Below are positions 59,260-64,000 of a DNA stretch of 64,000 bases, one piece after another; position 1 is the first letter of the stretch; each line of letters starts with the position of its first letter. A program made the position numbers and the translations under genes. The notes beneath the pieces were generated by a model. The model was not told the DNA's origin and made no database searches. It was given only the letters and a program-made list of their open reading frames with translations. Source of the stretch: Ceratopteris richardii (taxonomy: Eukaryota > Streptophyta > Polypodiopsida > Polypodiales > Pteridaceae); NCBI GenBank assembly GCA_020310875.1, contig CM035432.1:97003012-97067011 (forward strand), given 5' to 3'.

Positions 59260-59883
59260 TAATGAACTAAATGAATTGCAAATTTGTAACAATAATCTAA
59301 ATAGACATAGCTTTCTAACGAGTTCTTAAACGTTGGATTTTGAGCTCTATGGAGAGAGCAGAAATCTCTACAAGTTGAGTGAGTTTGAGGAAGAAGGAAG
59401 AAAAAACAAAAATGGCACCAAGCAATGATCAAGGAGTATATGTATTGCTTCAAATCAACAATCTTATTAATGTAAAAATGTTTTGGAGTCTTTATATAGA
59501 CTATTGAGCATGTATCCATGCCTTTTCTTCATGAATTCAAATTCCAAATTATGTGGGTTCGTTAGTTTAGATTGATTGGAATCATTTCCTACAATCTAGG
59601 AAAAGAGAAAGTTGAATTCATATCTACCTCTTGATTGATTGATTGATTGAGAATCAATCTCAAAAATTTCTAAATCTTTTCTTTTAGGCCTTTTACTCTT
59701 CCCATTTACAAAGGTAAATACCTTAAACCTTACAACAAATGATCGTGAGTGATCAAACAGTAAATACAAAGAAAATATGTGCACATTAGTGCTATTCTTC
59801 AAGGCATATCCATAGCATCCAAATATTGGATTTGTTGTAGACCATATCCACCTCAAGCATAATGAAAGATTGATGTTCCACTG
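59260..59883 (-). repeat. 5' LTR region of Copia C3
   Basis: Shares with 60697-61149 the words GCACCAAGCAATGATCAA and CATATCCACCTCAA. The outer end stops abruptly at 59883 against a Gypsy-like fragment. The inner limit is uncertain. Confidence 0.7.
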
Positions 59884-60690
59884 ACTTTATCATTTCTGGT
59901 CTGCATAACATACCGAAATCGAGTCCGGTACCCTTTGATAGTGTTTCAGTGTTGGGTGTGAACACTGAACTTGGTGATAACCCGGTACTGGCTGAAACAA
60001 TAGAAAACATGATTGTGGATATTAACAAGCTTACTAAACCTATTTTGAAGACAATAGGTCGTACTACAAAGTGGAGTACCCGTCTTAAATGTTGTAGTGA
60101 AGCAAAAGTTGCAAATTTCTGGAGTGAGAGAAAGATTCTCCCATCCAAAGAGCTAAATCCAATCCAGAAATCAAACATCCAACTTCCAAAAAACATGTTT
60201 GCTAACAACAAGTCAAAGCCAACAAGTACCTTTGATTCTGAGGAAATAGTAGATGCATATGCACAAACAATGGCAGATGTACAAAATGATCAACTCGGAA
60301 GACAACAAGGAGGTTACCCAAGAGAGTCAACTATGGGAGTGACTTATGCTAAATTTGGTAGATTCCCAAGGGATGAGCTACATGTGCACATTCATACTTT
60401 TGAAATCAACTACACTATATTAAATAACCCACAACATCCAAAATGCAAGGCCATTGTTTTTAAGTCTACAGTAGTCAATGAAGCAGTGAGATGGCTTACC
60501 AAAATCCATTTAAATCCTTTTCAATGATATAAGGATGTTAAGGATGCATTTTTGAAATGGTTTCAATTAAAGAAGAACGATGCCAAAATATTTGATTTTT
60601 TGCAAACCAACAGACAAAAGGTAAATCAAAGTGTGTAGGACTATGCCACCCTCTTTCATATGCATTTATGACAGTTACCCCAAGCAAATG
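59884..60690 (+). pseudogene. Gypsy-like gag fragment
   Basis: Open frame 59949-60527 followed by an in-frame continuation with stops. Words such as VDAYAQTMADVQNDQLGRQQ and, after the stop, YKDVKDAFLKWFQLKKNDAK followed by YATLFHMHL resemble the Retrotrans_gag domain of Ty3/Gypsy (repeated W...F spacing). No LTR found on either side; it sits between two Copia LTRs. Confidence 0.5.
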
Positions 60691-60696
60691 CAAATT

Positions 60697-62418
60697 TACC
60701 AAAGTCGCACCAAGCAATGATCAAAGAGTATATGTATTGTTGTAAAAATGTTTCGGAGTCTTTACATAGATGTTTGAAATTATGAGCATGCCTTTTCTTC
60801 ATGGATTTGAATTTGAAATAAGGCAAGTTTGGTAGTTTAGATTGATTGGAATCTTTCCCTACAATCTAGGAAAATAGAAAGTTGCAATCATATCTACTTG
60901 ATTGATTGATTGAAAATTTACCTCAACCATTTCTAACTCATGGCTTTTAGGCGTTTTAGACTTTCTTTTTAGAAAGGTAATTACCTTGACCTCACAAGAA
61001 ATGATCATAAGTGATCAACCAATCAATCCAAAGAAATAATGTGCATCGTAAGTGCTATTCTTCAAGGTACATATATGGCACCATCCAAATGATGGATTTG
61101 ATGTAAAGCATATCCACCTCAATCATAATGCAAGCTTGATGTTCCAACAACTCCCCCTCAAGCTACAATATGCTTGAGTCTTCATTCTTTGATAGGTTGA
61201 ATACCTATCGTAGCTTTGAATCTACAAAGCTTTATCCCATCAAGTGCTTTTGTCATCATGTCTGCTCTTTGCTTCTCAATAGGAAAAAATGAAAGGTCAA
61301 TTTCCTTTACCATAAGCTTCTCTCTTCCAAAGTGGTAATGGACTTTTATGTGTTTTTTTCCTTACATGAAAAACTATATTTACACCTAGATGCATGGAAC
61401 TTACATTATCTCCAAGTAAGTGAGGTTTGGAACTTACACGTCCCAAATTTGAGTACAACTCCTTGAGCCATATTTCTTCTTGAGTTGCAATAGTTAGACC
61501 TCTAGATTCTCCTTGAGTTGAAGATAAATCAACTGTTGGTTGATTCTTCAAAATCCATGACATCAATTTTGAACCTCCAAATGCTAAGTATCCAAAGGTA
61601 CTACTTCTATCATCCTTTGCTCTTGCCCCATCTGCATCTCAATAGATCTTGATATGAAAATATCAAGATTAAGGATAATAGATACCTTCATTAGGTGTCC
61701 CTTTGAGGAAATTGAGTACTCTCTTTGCATCATCCATGTGTGGCCTTCTAGGTGAGTGCATGAATTGACTAAGCACTCCAACTTATGATATGTCTGGTCT
61801 TGTGTGACTAGCATATATCAAGCTACCAACTAAGCTTTGATACTCTTTAGGATCATCAATGTGCTCACCTTCATAAACACTTAATTTATGGTACAATTCC
61901 AAAGGTGTAATTGCAAGCTTTGTGTTCTCCATTCTGAACTTAAGAACTAGGTCTTGAGTGTATCTTCTCTGAGTTAGATAAATCCCTTCATCTTTATAAA
62001 TCACTTGCATACCTAGGAAATATGTGTGCTCACCTAAGTCACTGATTTTGAGCTCCTCTTGCATGTGTCTCTTGATCCTTTGAATGCCATTCAGATCATC
62101 ACTTGTCACAACAATATCATCTACATATACACATAGATAGATAACCTCATTGTGATCCCTTTTGATGAATAATGAAGTATTTGAGTTGCTAGATTTGAAC
62201 CCTTGATCTTGAAGGTATGTCACCAATCTTTAATTCCAAGATCTAGGAGCTTCTTTCAATCCATGCAATGCTTTTTTAAGTCTGCAAACATAAGATGTAT
62301 GATTAGGGTTTTAAGAAACACATTGTGAGATGTATACCTCTTCACTTATCCAACCATTTAGGGATGCATTTTTCACATCAAGTTGGAGGAGTCTCCAATT
62401 TCTTGCAGCAACTACATT
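60697..62418 (-). mobile_element. Copia D, truncated
   Basis: Minus-strand Copia with its 3' LTR at 60697-61149, polypurine tract (CTCCCCCTCAAGC on the plus strand), RNase H and RT. Cut at 62418 by Copia E. Same family as C3; its uninterrupted 61757-61815 serves as the empty-site reference for the DNA transposon. Confidence 0.85.
61180..62410 (-). pseudogene. Copia D RT and RNase H
   Basis: RT (61783-62226) has GFKSSNSNTSLFIKRDHNEV and the catalytic YVDD box intact. RNase H (61297-61814) is broken by frameshifts but keeps a QGESRGLTIATQEEIWLKEL segment. No gag or integrase remains. Confidence 0.85.
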
Positions 62419-64000
62419 TGTTAGGCCGCCGAATTGGAATATGTAATTTTATTTTTCAAAGTCGCATGCACTGAAAAGGCGTAGTGAACAGATGTACCTT
62501 TTTACTCATTAATGTAAAGGTAAAATTTGACATTGATCTTCCAAAATTGGTTGAGGTTTTGAGTTGTTCTTGATATAGAGGTGCTCTGACATCAAGGATA
62601 ACTTGTTTTTTTGGAGATTAACACTCTCCATTAGTAGTATCAGAGCAGGAGTCATAAGATTTGAAGAAAGGAGGCAAAAATCAATTCTTGAAGATTCAAA
62701 AGGTGAAAGTTTGAAGTGAAAGCTAGAGAAGGAGGCCAGAATCTATCAAGAAGACCAAAAGGAACTACATTCAAAGTAAAGCTATATTCATTATTCACAA
62801 AGCTTGAAGAATTTATTGCACAGGTGAAGAAAGGATGGGAGATTCTCTTCAGATAGAGAAATTGGATATAGAAAACTATCATGCTTGGTCAATGAGGATG
62901 GAATCTCATCTCATGAGCAAAGAGCTGATAGGATGCATCACATGTGAAGAAGAAAAGCCAAAATTTAGGGATCCTAGTGTTCCAACTAGGGAAGAGCTCT
63001 CAGATTTGAAGACATGGATGAAGAAGAATGCTCAAGCCAGGAGTATTATCTACATGGGAGTCAATGATTATTTGCTACCTCACATTAGAGGACTTGAAGG
63101 TGCATGTGATATATGGAATGCTTTGGAGGAGCATTTCCAAAACACTACAAAGTCAAGGAAGGCATCCTAATGGGTAGAGTTCACCACATTCAAGAAGAAG
63201 GCTTCTCAATCTATTTCTCATTTAGTGGCAAGGATGAAGGACATTGTAGATGCACTAGGAGTAGTTGATGAAGATATTGAAGAGGACAAATTGGTACGAA
63301 AAATTCTCACAAGCTTGAGAGGAGATGAGAAGTGGAAGCCATTCATTCTATCTACTGAATTGTCACTAGAGCATTTCACTCTTGATTTAAATCAATTGCT
63401 AGGACATATGCTAACCTTTGAGCAGGATATTAAAGGTGATGTTGATAAAAGTATAGGTCAAGCATTGTATTCAAAGGACAAGAAGAAGATTAACAAAGGC
63501 AAGCAGCAATTGAATGAAGATGAAGGCACTACTAGTCAAGCTAACTTCCTAATAGGAAGAAGAGGTGGCAAAGGAAGAGGAAGAGGTAGAAGTAATAAAG
63601 ATGGTGTCAAATCTTGTTGGATTTGTGGTAAGACTAATCATTTAGCTCATGAATGTTGGCATAATAATCAGATTGGTGAAGGATATAGTCAGAACTTTAA
63701 TTCAAGAGGAAAAGGTAATAGAAATCAAAGAGTAATTTCAGAGGTAGAGGTAATAGAGGTTTCTTTGGAAGAAATGCAAGAAGAAGCTTTCAAATTCAAT
63801 CCTACAATAATACCTACTACAACTGTTCTTTAGATCAGAAAGAGGATTCAACCTTAATTATGAATGCAACTTGTGAAAGACAAAATGAAGATCAAAGAGT
63901 CTTCTACATAGACTCAGGGTGTAGCAATCACCTGAGCGGCAACATAGCTTTGATGACTAATTTGGAGAATAAGGTGAGTAATGATGTAGTTCAGATAGGT
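62419..64000 (+). mobile_element. Copia E, 5' part, runs off the window
   Basis: 5' LTR 62419-62630 (TGTTAGGCCG to CTCTCCA), then a primer-binding site TAGTATCAGAGCAGG, then gag. Inserted into Copia D RT. Confidence 0.85.
62835..64000 (+). pseudogene. Copia E gag-protease, partial
   Basis: Gag from MGDSLQIEKLDIENYHAWSM. A TAA at 63168-63170 interrupts the frame (one base from TTA, Leu), which then continues to 63833. Zinc knuckle CWICGKTNHLAHEC is intact, after a GRGRGRS basic patch. A frameshift before 63833 leads to the protease motif YIDSGCSNHLSGNIALMTNL near 63903. The remainder lies outside the window. Confidence 0.88.

Overview
This is plant nuclear DNA made almost entirely of nested transposable elements; I see no ordinary host gene. 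Evidence for a land plant: Ty1/Copia elements whose primer-binding sites match initiator-tRNA-Met (TGGTATCA-type), plant-type LINEs with a zf-RVT C-terminus, Ty3/Gypsy remnants, GT-AG introns, (AT)n and (GA)n microsatellites, and nonsense codons largely of the CAG-to-TAG and CGA-to-TGA kind expected from cytosine methylation. I cannot name the species.

Layout. 1-10 kb: a direct duplication of a non-coding segment, each copy carrying a 5'-truncated LINE (2253-3245 and 5309-8827). 11.7-24.1 kb: a third LINE on the minus strand, split by two minus-strand Copia elements (12219-17512, target duplication ATCAT; 18384-23678, target duplication CCCCT). 25.7-29 kb: a Gypsy remnant followed by a degenerate coiled-coil reading frame. 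29-32.4 kb: essentially empty. 32.4-59.9 kb: an old minus-strand Copia split twice, by a ~12.9 kb DNA transposon (33059-45987) and by two head-to-tail plus-strand Copia elements (48874-58472). 59.9-60.7 kb: Gypsy-like gag fragment. 60.7-62.4 kb: another minus-strand Copia, truncated by a plus-strand Copia (62419 onward) that runs off the window.

The most interesting object is the DNA transposon at 33059-45987. Its terminal inverted repeats are ~32 bp, beginning CATTAGGGCG. It carries four genes: (1) a BAH-like chromatin-domain protein (33504-34746, +); (2) a composite gene (36269-38020, -) encoding an H3/CENH3-like histone followed, with no intergenic gap, by a Ulp1/C48-type cysteine protease; (3) an acidic orphan protein (40159-42927, +); (4) a two-exon DDE-type transposase candidate (43230-45624, -). 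The histone-like part starts with an almost exact copy of the histone H3 tail and has a recognisable H3 fold with CENH3-like features. The histone/protease gene now carries two nonsense codons and one apparent frameshift; the other three genes look open.

The same transposon contains 18 hairpins of ~68-70 bp, all sharing 17-20 nt arms (CGACCGATGCAAGCGAT and its complement). Their inner stems differ in sequence between copies but stay self-complementary. They lie in non-coding parts: downstream of the BAH-like gene, in a probable 5'-UTR intron of the histone/protease gene, in the divergent promoter region, in the 5' UTR of the orphan gene and in its intron. They have been multiplied by tandem arrays with 232-, 186-, 672- and 216-bp periods. 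Together, a transposase, a reader-like domain, a histone variant, a SUMO/ubiquitin-like protease and a structured repeat family suggest an element that manipulates host chromatin. That functional reading is inference.
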